Shown piece by piece: positions 52,111-64,000 of a stretch of 64,000 nucleotides of DNA. The stretch comes from Vanilla planifolia (Eukaryota > Streptophyta > Magnoliopsida > Asparagales > Orchidaceae): NCBI GenBank assembly GCA_023846275.1, contig CM043871.1:27744569-27808568 (forward strand), written 5' to 3'. Numbering within the stretch: the stretch's first letter is position 1; the number at the start of each line of letters is the position of its first letter. The position numbers and the translations under genes are program-made. The notes under the pieces were generated by a model. The model did no database searches and was not told the origin of the DNA. It saw nothing but the letters and a program-made list of their open reading frames with translations.

Positions 52111-53429
52111 ATTGTATGAATATAAGATTAAATCAAGCATCAAATGGGTTTATTATAATAGTATTGTATGATATAGTTTGGTTAATCCTACTAGATGATC
52201 AGTTAGAGAGAGAAAAGCTTGATATCAAATCAGTAAGTTCCACTTAATTATAAGGTGTAAATGATTGGTTGTAATTTTGCAATAGGATTGAGTAATAAAA
52301 TCAATGAGAATCGCACTAAATGGAAATAAAACAGTTATAACAAAAGAAATCATATGCGACAAAGAGCAAATCATTTTTGTGGTTTATATGGAAAATGCAC
52401 AATACGATGTTGAAAATCGTATGGTATAGTAATCTAACAAAACTCGCATGTCGAATAAGCAGAGTAGAATTATATGGTTACGATCCTAGCAATCTGATTG
52501 AACAAATAGATTGAGTAGCATGAAACAGAGTGGATCGTACAATACTATCTTATGATTGTATAAGTATGTTCGCTATAGAAAATGTATTTTGTGACTAGTC
52601 ATATCGTATGATATCAGAAGCCTATAGATATGATCCAAAGCAATATCCAATAATTTATTGTTTTAAAACTAACTAATATATATTAAAGCTTCTTCGACAT
52701 GGGAAAGAAGCTTCTTGAATCTTTTTGATAGATTGAAGGCTAACCCACTAGAATTCCATGTTATAACACAACCCAACTATTTCTTAACTAGAGATTAGGA
52801 ACTTACAATATGACTCACAAGAGAACAAAACCCATTATCTTTGAGCCTAAGATAGGTAAAAGCATAAACACTCAGCATAACTATGTCCCAAGTTCAAATA
52901 TTTGAGTTTCAAACTTTCATTGGTTAAAAGAATATATAAAGTTCCATAGATATCCATTTTGCATTTTGAAGCTTTATTATGAAAAGATGACTAATAAGTT
53001 TTGTGACAACTTTTTGGAATTATGGCTTAATCTCACATTGTTGATGACATGTCATTGTAGTATTCACAATTAAGGATGTGCTAGATTCAAAATGGAAATA
53101 AAAAGACGAGAAACAAGACATCTAATAATGGTCAGATGCTTTGTAAAGACAAAACAAATAATTGCATATGGATATGTGGTGTTATGACAATAGTTATGAA
53201 AGTTGTAGGGTCTAACCAAACAACACCCTGGTTCATATACACCATCAAGGCAAGGTCTTGAAAAAGTAATGTTAGGATGGTTGCATAATTTAAGAGCTTT
53301 TATACCTAATATAGAAACCAAATAATCTAAAAGTTTAAGTTTGAGTAAAAGGTCATATTAATATATATTAAAATTCAATTTAATCTTAATGAATTAATAT
53401 TGTCTATCAATCTACACGTCGATAATACC

Positions 53430-54020
53430 ACAACATCAACATATCAACTATGTTGCCTTGTCAATTTTTCCAAAATCACGAACATCGGTTTGTTACCCTT
53501 ATTACCTCTATTGCTCCTATCAACTTTGCCCAAATCAACAACTTCAACTATGCCAAACCACATCAACTGTAATGCCCCATAGGCATTGTCCAAATCATTA
53601 CCACATGATTTATTGCTATTGCTCCATCCCTTCTGCTAAAAATATCATTGGCTTTGTCACCCTCGTTAGCTTTACTAAATTGTGCCTTCGACTATTGTAT
53701 CATATTGGCCTTACCATACTATATCAATTTTGTCACCATGTAAGCTTGGCTCGTTGCCCTTGTCGATCCTACTGCACTGCATCAACTTTGTCGCCTTGTT
53801 AACATGTAGCACTATATTGACTCTAATGCCCATGTTAACCTTGCTGCACCATATTAGCTTCGCCGCCCTTATCAACATTACCATGCCATATAAGCTTCAA
53901 TGCCTTATTAACCCTAAGGTATCAACTCCACCAACCTTATCCTCCCTGTAATGTCATACTAACTCCATTGCCCTTGTTAACATTGTTATGTACATAGTAG
54001 CTTCGTAGCTCTTATCAACA
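53430..54020 (+). repeat. Degenerate minisatellite, ~36-bp unit
   Basis: A GTTAAC/ATCAAC-type anchor followed by TTGCTGCACCATATTAGCTT-like sequence and ending GCC recurs every 36-37 bases. Clearest units begin near 53797, 53833, 53870 and 53906; earlier units are more decayed. Because 36 is divisible by three, frames of 60-114 codons stay open across it; these are probably repeat artefacts. Confidence 0.7.
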
Positions 54021-54029
54021 TATCACACC

Positions 54030-57000
54030 CTTTGATCTCAATTGAATTAAATTTAGTTTTAATATCAATTGTTAAGATATTTGTATTATGCAAGGCCCCA
54101 AGTTAAACCTATATAGAAAAAGATCAAACTTATGAATAATGCTATAATAATTGTTTACTAACATTTCAGTAATACTCTCAAAATATTATATAAGATTAAA
54201 CCACCTAATCATACTTATAATCAATACAAAGAAAAATGACTACATGATTATTACTGTTGAGAATCGATAAACACGTTGCTCGCATAAGGGAGAGAATTGT
54301 GAAAATAATAAATTCAAACTCAAGTATAACAATGAAAAACTTTTAATGATCTTATGAACTCTTATAAAACTAATCTTATAAATAGTTATTATCTTTAAAA
54401 ATTTTGATGGAGCGCAAATAAATGCAAACATGATAGAACTTTTTAGTTATTTGATTCAAACCCAGATTTACATTCACCCCTAATCAAAAGACTAAGCTTG
54501 TATTAAAATCACTCTCTTTCACCAAACGACTAATAGGAGTAAAAGCATATTATTGGCCATAGGACCCACAATAATTAATTCAAAAGAGCTAATAACATCA
54601 AGTCAGAAAACCTTATAAATTATTGTGCCAAATAATTATTGTGCACAAGTACAAGAATATTATAACCTAATATAAGTTAAATCAAGAGATATATTATAAA
54701 AAAATTAAAATAATATAAAAGATATATAATTTAACTTAATGTTTCTATTAAAAAGGATGCTAAGGAGCCACAATAATTAACTCAAACAAGTTATAAGTGC
54801 AATTAGGAGATCATACTTGTATATATGATAAACTAAAGCTCAAAACAATATCGTGTCAATTCGAACACCTATCCAACCCTTAAAAGAACTAATCATACAA
54901 GTACAACAATGATATTGTATTGTACAAACATCTTATTAAGTCAAATTAACCTTGGATCGCATTGGTCCAATTCTTTGTTCAATCACTTAAAACAACTATT
55001 CTATTATACGATGACTACATATGAGTATGATTAGTATAGATTTTGTGGGACCTTAATTCGCATTCTTTTTGTTGCTTCTTGATTAACATTTATTAAATAT
55101 TACAACTTATTTTGTTATAAAACATATTTTATATGTAAAGAAACCTAAACAAAATACATGTCATAAGCTACAATAGTAAAAATGAATTAAAAAAATACTT
55201 AACTCATACTCAATTTTATCAAATTCTAATATCTCAAATAAACTATTATAATCCTTATATTTTAAAACAAAAAATAATGACTTAAAAAAAATCTCCTTAA
55301 TTGCTCAAGTTATGTGTTTCTCGTAATACTAATTACGATTAACTTCAAAACTCCAACAATTTGCTCATTGATTTGAAGACCAAATTCTCCAAAAGATTGA
55401 CTTATTTGCTTGAAATATATGATCTAAAATACTTTAAAAAATACTAATAAAATAATACAATGATATGGTGACCAAGAGTTCAACAATCTTCTTATTCTAA
55501 TGATGACAAAACTATTAAATAAATATTGAAATAAAAAGATATTAAACCATACAAATATATAATTACTTCTTTTAAATGTATATTCTCTTTCAATATATAC
55601 AATTTAAATAATTATTAAATAAAATATTAGGATGTATGAAATATATAAATAAATAAATAAATAATAGTAGTTAATAACTAATTAAAAACATAACTAATAA
55701 ATAAAAAAATGCTATAAATTTATACTATTGATGAGAAATTTAGCAAATAAAAAAAAGAGTTCACAACAACAAAAATACTTATTGAAAATTAAAAAAAAGT
55801 ATCACTAGTTGATACATGAAAACTATGCCACTTTTTGAAAAAGAAAACTCAAAGGAGTTTAATTCTTGCTCCCTATATATTATCATATATATCATGATAT
55901 AAAATATATAAAAAATTCAAATAAATAAACATTAAAATAAAAAAAAACACTTAACATATTTTCAAAGAATTTCTCCAATCATATATAAACAAAACAACTT
56001 AAAATTTAGATTATAAAACCCAAATGGATTTAGATCCAACAAAATTACAATCAATCGTTTTAACTTTTCTTAATGCATTTTATTTTTCTTCTTTAGATAC
56101 AAGATTTTTTTTTATGCAAGATTCAATAATTATTACCTATAAGGTGAGATGTCAAGAATAGAAACCATCAGCTAAAAAGCATTGGGTGTTTTAAGAATGT
56201 CTAGCTATTCAATTAATAATTAATAACCTTTGGGTATGGAAATTTCAAAGCTTGCAATACATACACCGGCCATAAGAGTCAAAGATAGTGAGTTAAATGA
56301 CCCTAAAATTTTTTCAAATTCTAATTATATATATATATATATTAATGAGAGAGAGAAAGAGAGAGAATTTGACAATCTTCGTAGAAGCTATAGGAGATCT
56401 TGAAAAATAACAACGCAAGAGACAAGGTTTAAAAGAGATCCAACTGTGGAGCTGACCCCTTCCAATCTCTTAACCGAGAACATCGCAGCAGAAAGCTATG
56501 GGCGGAAAGGAGCCGAGGGGAGATTACCACGTGATGAGTGAGCTTAAGCCATGATTCTGAGCAAAACAATAGATGTCTAATGAACTATTTGAACACAAAC
56601 AGTAGAAAAAAATAACTAAGGGCCGGCGAAGGTTAACTACACCACAAACAAAAAAAAAATGTTCTTCAAGTATAAAAGGTCGAATTCGGGCGTTAAATTC
56701 AATTCCGCAGAAGCTTGAACAAATGATAAATAATGTATTTTATCTTATGATTTAAAAAAGGGTTATCTGACCAAGATAACAAGACAAACAGATAAATGTC
56801 AAGCCCGCGATGTCTATCTTACATTTTCTATACTTGGTACGTTCTTTGTGCTAATTTGAATAATAGATTAACATTAGGATTGCTTTCCCCTAATCTGAGC
56901 TATACAATGGCTAAAAAGATTGTGAACTTAATTAGGCGTGTTCCATTTCATACGTTTTTAACAAATTACAAGAAAGAAGTCCTACTTCTCTATTTTTAAT

Positions 57001-57990
57001 GCCTTAGATGATCCCTAATTTCATATAAATGTTTAACACATCACTTGACAGAACCAGACTTACTCTCAGACGAACCCAACCAGAACCTTATCATGATTAG
57101 ATAATTTTGGTGAAACAATTCTTAACGGGCACAATTTGGAATTAAAGACATTTAATCGTTCAAACCAATTTTAAAATTGTTACTTTCCACAAGCTGTCTT
57201 AGTTGATTATAATCATGAAGATAATAATCATTTTAGCATTTTAATTTTGCTTTCCAGCTTTTTTGGATGATGACTTGACCACATCAAAGCCAGCTAACGA
57301 TTAACCGGCAAACCTCTAAGGCCATGTTGTTGTTTAACACATTAGATGAATAAATCTGGCATCCTCCTCCCCATCCCCAACCAAAACAAGGTAATCCCCA
57401 TCAATGTTTTATTTCTTAACGAGCTGTCAATAAATTAAATTTCATTTCCTACACATCATTATAAGTAATAATGTTTTCTATCTGTTCTAAACTTGTGTGG
57501 TCGTTCAGTTTGTGATCTATTTCCTAGCATAAGAGCAAGCACACTTCTATTTGCAATACCATATAATTTGCAAATAATCTTCAAACATTTTATAAGGCGT
57601 TTTATGAGATGATCAAACTCATCTTTTGAATTTTTAAAAAAGAAATAACATTAATAATATAATAATTTAATTTGTGAGAGTAACAAAGTATTTGCTCTGC
57701 TGTACTTAGTGGGTCCTACGACTTAAAAAATACATTATTAAAAACGTTTCTATATCAAAAGAATAATTTTACTGAATGCTTCCAAACTTGAAAGAATTAA
57801 AAATTGTAGCCATGAATTTAGAAGAAAACTGAGGCTTGAAGCCAGCTGTAGCATAAGAAGAAGAACTCGTGGAGTTGTCCTATCCTACAACTACAAATAG
57901 GTGGCCGAAACTGGCCATAGAGAAATAAGGCATCAATCCTGTTTATATCTCAAGCCCAAAAGCTTGCCCTGCTTTCCTGAATAACATCAG
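54030..57990. other. AT-rich spacer upstream of MIR390 copy 2
   Basis: No coding exon was recognised. A GC-richer patch at 56380-56560 includes CCACGTG (G-box core) near 56528. 57700-57990 is less AT-rich, with CTACAAATAG near 57891 as a weak TATA-like element for MIR390 copy 2. Confidence 0.45.
56322..56366. repeat. Compound (TA)n / (GA)n microsatellite
   Basis: A TA run is followed by ATGAGAGAGAGAAAGAGAGAG. Confidence 0.9.
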
Positions 57991-58017
57991 AACGCCTTGT
58001 ATTTTAAATGTACTGAG

Positions 58018-58144
58018 GAATCCTTAAAGCTCAGGAGGGATAGCGCTATGGTCATGAAAGATGTAAGCAACTTTAACTAACCTATTATTGTTGAGGTTTA
58101 TATTCTCTTGTAGTGGCGCCATCCATCCTGAGCATTATTGATTC
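58018..58144 (+). ncRNA. MIR390: MIR390 precursor, copy 2
   Basis: The 5' arm at 58027-58047 carries miR390 (AAGCTCAGGAGGGATAGC then GCT), identical to copy 1 except for a terminal T instead of C. The 3' arm at 58117-58137 (CGCCATCCATCCTGAGC then ATTA) is the star strand. Mismatches are at positions 2, 11 and 16, with a T:G wobble at 21. Outer pairing GAATC (58018-58022) with GATTC (58140-58144) supports a hairpin with a 69-base loop region. Same strand as copy 1 and about 11.9 kb downstream; flanks are not obviously alike, so the duplication is not recent. Same AGO7/TAS3 role expected. Confidence 0.95.
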
Positions 58145-60983
58145 TCCGTACTATCTTCTTCCCTAAAGTGCTGAGATGATGGAGACAACAATGGGTACAT
58201 TCATTCAAACCTAATTTATTCAAACGAACACGAACAATTTTGACCATCCAAGTATCCGAAAGTAGCAGACACTAAACCCATGATCAAAACTTGGCCGAAC
58301 CAGCTGGCATCGTCTCTATGAGGTATGCCTCGCATCACACTTCATATGATATCTTCGGCACCATTCCTTAACGAACTTCTAACTATACGATTCTCTCTCG
58401 ACAAACAAGGTACGCTGCATCGAGCAATTGATGTTGACAACCGCCCAAATTATTGAAGGACAGTCACAATAGGATGGTCAACAAATAGGCTCCGTATGTA
58501 AACCAAGTCCTTTGCCAGGTAAAATGACATCTACTGTAACTCCTGAGATTATTCATAATTAATTGTGAATTTTTACAAAAAAATACTCCTTCCAATATTC
58601 CCCTCTCCAAACTTCAGACAAATTTGCCTAAATCCATTTTTCAACTTCTTTTACTGAATTGGATTTCTCTGAGTTCTCATTATAAATCTTATATGAATTT
58701 AAATTCTAGCAAGAGGATTTTCTTCAAATGCTCTTTCGACTTGGTGGAAAAATTGGTTAGCAAATACACAGCTGAATCCTCACTCAACGCACCAGATCAT
58801 TTTGCCTTCCTTTAATAATTTTTTATCACCGTTCTAATGAAAGCTTTCTCATGGTTTCAACTTCTACTGCCAATTTATGCATTAAACAAAGAATAACTTT
58901 CTACTAACGATGTTTCTGAACAATATTTATCCATTTTGAACATGGCCAAGAAAGACTAGTGCTGGAGGCTCAAATTTATTGTAGTGAAACTGAAGTACTT
59001 TGCCGTGTCATTATTCAATCATCATAAAAATCACAATTAGAAAAAAAATCTAATTTAATCAGTATTCTACAATTTAAAAAACAGGGCACATTATCATACC
59101 TTTTAGAGAGAAAAGAACTTGAATGAAGAACTTTCATTACCTTAACCAGAATTAACTCAAATGCAACTGTTTTCCTTTCCTAAGGTCTCCAGTAGTTGCA
59201 GCCCATTAATTCACACGTTAGGGAATTACGGCAATTGGAAATCTGACCCTGTTTCCTACAACAAAATAGTGCATTAAGTAAGAGACAACAGAGGATAATT
59301 AGAAATTGAGCAACAGCTTTTAGTCATAATCGGTACATTAATAGGAAGACAAATATTGAAATATAAAGAAGCTAAAAGAAAGATTTCAAGGTAATGATAC
59401 AAAATTCTATGCTGCCAAACTGACAGTAGAGAGGAGAACAAACCGTACACTTTCGGTGGAAATAATAATTTAAAAAAAGGAGCTCAAGGCATCGTACAGC
59501 ATTTGATGGCCATATTCTATATCCAACAAATAACCTTATCAGATACGATAATAATACAAAAGCCACACCACTAATCTTGATTAATCCACGTGCTTATTTG
59601 ATTCATGACAGTAAGCTTATTACTCCAGAAGCGAATTTTCAACAAATAGAAATTCTAACTTATTCAAGCTAAACAGTAAAAATTCGCTTACATAAGCACC
59701 GTTTAACAATTAGGAGCCATTTAGTTTTACATTATTGACACAACATTAACATCTAATTATCAATACTATTTAGATATTAATATTATCTAAAAGTTATTGA
59801 TATTTTCTATTCTTATTTTGGTTCAATATTATCTAAATAAACTTTTATTTCTTTTTAATAGCAAAATGCTCAACATGCTGATGTTGTCCAAGTTTGTTGG
59901 CATGCAGTTGTCATTTTTCAATTGCCAAAATTTATCTCTTTTATATGGTTTTGTGATAGTGGAGTTGTTCACAAGCAGATGACTTTTATTATATAAGATA
60001 TGTTATGTTTATATAAATATAGTAATTTATATTCTATTTAATGAGAATCTTTATAATCTATTTATAATGAATTATTTAAATTTTTATATTATTATTATTA
60101 TTACCCATCTTTATCATTTTCTATTAATCTATTAATAGTTCCAATTAATTTAATAGATTTTATTAGTCCTTCTATCATAATACTAATAGAGTTATAGAAT
60201 TGATTCAAATGTATTACATAATATTTAATTACTATTACAGTTATCTATTAATATATATTCTTAATTTTTGGTTTCAACTGATCTTTTGACAACTTTGGGT
60301 GACCCTTTTGATACTTTTTAAGTGATTGAATAAAAGTATTCTAAAAGTTTGGTTGGCATGCAATTGTCATTTTTTAATTGTCAAAATAATAATTTTCAAC
60401 AAATTTATTTAGATATGTCACCAAATTAAATATTTAAAATCTCTAAATAATATAACAATATCACAAAACCTAAATAAACATGAAATTCCTATTTGTTTAA
60501 CACCTACAATTTCATATAAATATCATCAAACTTATCCATTAAAATCAATAAATAACATTACATGGAATAATAATGTCATTGCTAAACCAAATTAAACATA
60601 AAATCCAACAGCTTCTTTGGCATCAACAAGTACAATAAATTGGATTCATCTAATAATGGGAACATGTTTAACTTCAAAATAAATCGGGTCCTATCCACCA
60701 AACGGCTACCAAACAGTGATTAAAAAAAAACACTACTTAAAAGGATGTAAGACAATATATGGTAACCATGAACAATCAAAGTTCAACAAATGAAGAAGAC
60801 TATTATGGAGAAATCTTTGGTCCAGAAATACTGTTGCAAACCCAATGAGCATTTTAATGGTCAAGGCAATCATATGGCTGAATTTTTTCCTACTCTTCTT
60901 CAGCCTCTCCTTCTCCATACACAGCATGCTTAAAACAAATATTCCAATAAACATGCAGCAGAGCCCATTCTAGTGCTTCTATT

Positions 60984-60986
<3 letters not shown>

Positions 60987-61028
<42 letters not shown>

Positions 61029-61067
61029 CTACATGTATACATCTACATGTATACATATATATCTACA

Positions 61068-61117
<50 letters not shown>

Positions 61118-61122
61118 TATAT
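60987..61122. repeat. Compound (TA)n block with CTACATGTATACAT core
   Basis: Two long TA runs (about 60987-61020 and 61070-61122) flank a core containing two copies of CTACATGTATACAT. Short frames of Tyr/Ile across it are artefacts. Confidence 0.95.
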
Positions 61123-62785
61123 AAAAAGCAAGGCCTCAAGGATCTAAGGAAAATGATCATCGTTCTCAAGGGTGAATAAACACAGTTTTGCAGAGCAGTC
61201 TTTAAGTTTTACTCCACAGCAAACTGGAGCTGGCAGGCAACATGAACTGTATTCATCAATTCACAGCTAGCAGCATGACAAAGAGGGTGGGGTCCAAAAA
61301 CAGCAAGCTGGGGTAGGCCTTATGCCATCTTATCAATAATGTATCATAAACAAAGAATATCTTGTATGAATTTTAAAGGAAATTCATGTCATCATCATCA
61401 GGTGAACATTGTCTAATTCATGTAGGTGAAAATCGTCTATTTCTGTTGTATTTTACAAAATTGTTTGTTACTGTTTCTAGGCTTCTTCCATGATATATGG
61501 ATTCAGGGCATGAGTCTAGCGCACGTTCTGAATGCTTATATTCAGAAAAGGATCTTAATGTAGAAGATACAGTTTCACACAGGGATGAATGGACATAGTT
61601 CGGTAAAACAGTCTTTACATAATGATACTGTTTAATAGCAAATACATCTTCATCACAACAAGATGGACTATGTTCATCAATAAATCTTCTTCAAAGGACA
61701 AGATTTTCAACATATAACGCCTGCTCTTTTCAAGTGTCCTTGTTCCCAAAAAATAAACCTCTCAAACCAAACTAAGGAACAACAAACATAAGACCTTTTT
61801 ATCAAATCACCTTCCATAATAACTCAAGCAGCATAGAACAAAAAGGACATATCTTCCACAGAGGATCATACCTCTTTAATATTGTAAAACATTTAGCATA
61901 TGGAAGTTGAAAAGTCTTTAAAGTTCAAATGAAAATAAAATTACTCTCATGCTGAAAATTGAAAACAATATTGAAACCTTAATATATAATTGCATGACTA
62001 TATGCATAAGTAGAAGCTTTTGACTTGCTAGACATTTAAATAGTTGTATATTGTAATTAATATCAGCTTTCACTTGATGCATTTGCATTACCAAGTAATA
62101 CCAGATCAAGATTTGACTTCAATTAACTGGTTCATATGGTTTGTTGTAAACCACATATTTGGCGTACTTTAAGATGGTTGAGCATAATTCAAGAGCTCCA
62201 ATAAACTCATTTGATTGAGCATTTTTTAAAATGATACTTAATGATATTGATAGTTGTCTGAAGTTGTTTTAGGTTGGCTAGAATGATTAGCACAGGGCTA
62301 CAGTGATTGATCATCAATTGCAAAGAAACTTGAGTGCCTAAGCCTTTGTCAGAGCCAAACTTTTGACGTTTTGGATATTCTACATAGCACTAAACTTTGT
62401 TGTTTAACATATTTCAAAGCTAAGAGATAATCAGGAACAAAGTGGATCATACTGTCAATAGAGGTGAGAGAAGGTTGAGTACAAGCAAGACTATGATAGA
62501 TTTTGACAACAAAAATTAAACAGTGTTGGAAGTTTTAATATAAAGAATTGATTCATACTTATAGACTCAAGGCTTTGGATTAATAGATGCCTATCTAATA
62601 ATACATTATGCTTATTTATAAGATCCAATTAATTCATTCATCCTATAAATCTTTTAAAGGTTTATACATTTTTATTGCCAGATCAGACAAAAACTCAGAG
62701 AAACAAACCAAAGGAAAATCACTTGGTTATTTTGAGATCTTTAGAAATAGCATAATTCCCCAATTCTGTCATAAAAACAAATAAA

Positions 62786-62838
62786 CAATAAAAAAGGGAA
62801 TGAAAGATGTACAAATTCTTTCATTCCCTTTTTTATTG
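62786..62838. repeat. Perfect inverted repeat (22-bp arms, 9-base spacer)
   Basis: The arm 62786-62807 (CAATAAAAAAGGGAATGAAA then GA) is the exact reverse complement of 62817-62838, around TGTACAAAT. It forms an uninterrupted 22-pair hairpin in DNA or RNA. Confidence 0.92.
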
Positions 62839-64000
62839 AAGGTTAATAAGAAATGAATAGAAAAAAATTAATTTGATACCCATTTAGAAGAAGAAAGGAG
62901 AATACAAATAGTGCAAACTATAGTGAAATTAAGTGGATGAGCCAAAGATCACAAAAAAGAACAGATCATGAGGGTGTTTGGCTTTGGTTTTGTCGAGATC
63001 TTCTTGAGCTGTTAAATTTCTGGTGGAGAGACAATGTATTGCTTTCTATAGTTGCAAGTTTTTTTAGGAGAATGCTCTACTTAGAAAGAAGAGGGTTGAC
63101 AAACACTACCTTTTAGGGAGTACTAAAAACAAGCACAATAGACACATTGGACATGGAATTCTAGACTCTTGTATGAATTTTTTTCATGATTAAGCAAAGG
63201 CTATAAAATGGAACCAATATAACCTTAAACTAATTTAGATTTATACAATAAATGTTGACCTTAGAGTATGTATACACACCTTTTGAGATTTTAACACATA
63301 AATTTAGATAGAAAAGAAGATATTCACTTAAACTTCCATTGACTTAACAAAGGCATGATAGAGTCCCAATGGGAGTACTCGAACCATTTTAGAATAAAAC
63401 AAAAGGGTCAGCATTCATATATTGAAGATGGTTATAATAATGCAATTACATGAGCATGCTCTCAAGGAGGATTAAACTAAAGAAATGCCATCAAGTGTTT
63501 TCTTTGGTGATATTAAACTTGTCACTATACTAAGGGTAGGAGAACAAATGACAAAAACTATAATTAATGATAATTAAATATTAAAGAATAAAATATTTTA
63601 TTATCTTGATATTATACTTCAAAATAATGGAGAAACAATAAGAAATATCAATAATAATATCCAAATTGATTACACTAAATAAAAGTCTTTTATGTGTTGT
63701 GTGATTGAAATGTCTCAATTGAGATTAAAAATAAATTTTATAAAATTATAGTGAGACAAAGAACAATATATTATATTGAACATTGGGTCCAAAGACTAAA
63801 CACTCAAATGTAATGAATTTGTAGAGATAAGAATAGAGATGAAAGACTAGATATGCTCGAAGTAGCACTACTTGAAGATAATGTTGGAGAGTTCATTTTC
63901 ATGGTTTGGTCTTCTTAAACGTAGATTATTTAATTTCTATATCAGGGAATTATAGTTATTGAAGTTTTTTTTTATGAATAAGAAAAGAGATAGACCAAAA

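Larger units (their letters stand above)
58150..64000. other. Gene-poor end of the window
   Basis: The first part may belong to the MIR390 copy 2 primary transcript. No coding exon could be supported to the end of the window. A minus-strand 73-codon frame at 60733-60954 (basic KERLKKSRKKF then a hydrophobic stretch) matches nothing I recognise. Confidence 0.45.

Noticed and set aside
53070..53951. Several 60-114 codon frames as genes
   Set aside because: They follow the 36-bp minisatellite or lie in AT-rich sequence, and nothing resembles a known domain.
60973..61179. 68-codon frame with Tyr/Ile repeats
   Set aside because: Translation of the (TA)n block.
10000..64000. Intact autonomous transposon or viral insertion
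   Set aside because: No gag, protease, reverse transcriptase, integrase, transposase or capsid-like motif was seen in any frame.
1..64000. CRISPR array, bacterial operon or organelle insert
   Set aside because: Introns, plant gene families and nuclear-type tRNAs throughout; no regular spacer-repeat structure.

Overview
This is a nuclear segment of a flowering plant. The genes are split by GT-AG introns, the spacers are very AT-rich, two nuclear-type tRNA genes are present, and all recognisable families are plant families: an RLCK-VII kinase, a jasmonate-oxidase-type dioxygenase, an ATL-type RING protein, a LAX1/ROX-type bHLH, a CCR-like reductase, a DUF538 protein and MIR390. GC-rich exons inside AT-rich spacers, and the LAX1-like bHLH and CCR-like sequences, lean towards a monocot. 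This is an inference, and the species cannot be fixed from the window.

Layout. 0-3.2 kb: a five-exon receptor-like cytoplasmic kinase (+), then tRNA-Ala(TGC) (-) beside a tandem duplication of its flank. 5.0-7.1 kb: a three-exon 2-oxoglutarate/Fe(II) dioxygenase of the JOX/JAO group (-). 7.2-15.3 kb: gene-poor, with a TG-rich tract. 15.4-15.9 kb: a short gene (-) whose N-terminus resembles plant AMP deaminase but which has no deaminase domain. 18.8-19.2 kb: an intronless membrane RING-H2 protein (-). 19.4-30.2 kb: gene-poor, with diverged dispersed repeats and a strong palindrome. 30.2-30.7 kb: an intronless LAX1/ROX-like bHLH (-). 32.4 kb: a possible 45-residue ORF (+). 32.8-38.5 kb: a five-exon CCR/DFR-like reductase (-) with a 4.5-kb intron. 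41.4 kb: tRNA-Lys(CTT) (+). 42.0-43.6 kb: a three-exon DUF538 gene (-). 46.1 kb and 58.0 kb: two MIR390 hairpins on the + strand, about 12 kb apart. The space between and beyond them is AT-rich and holds tandem repeats with periods near 36, 57 and 114-119 bp.

The coding genes do not form one pathway. Individually they touch immune or hormone signalling (kinase, jasmonate oxidase, RING E3), axillary meristem control (bHLH) and phenylpropanoid-type reduction. The most notable non-coding content is the linked MIR390 pair, which would feed the miR390-AGO7-TAS3-ARF module. No intact transposase, reverse transcriptase, gag or integrase was recognised. Exon boundaries were placed by hand from splice consensus and family alignment from memory; all joins keep frame.
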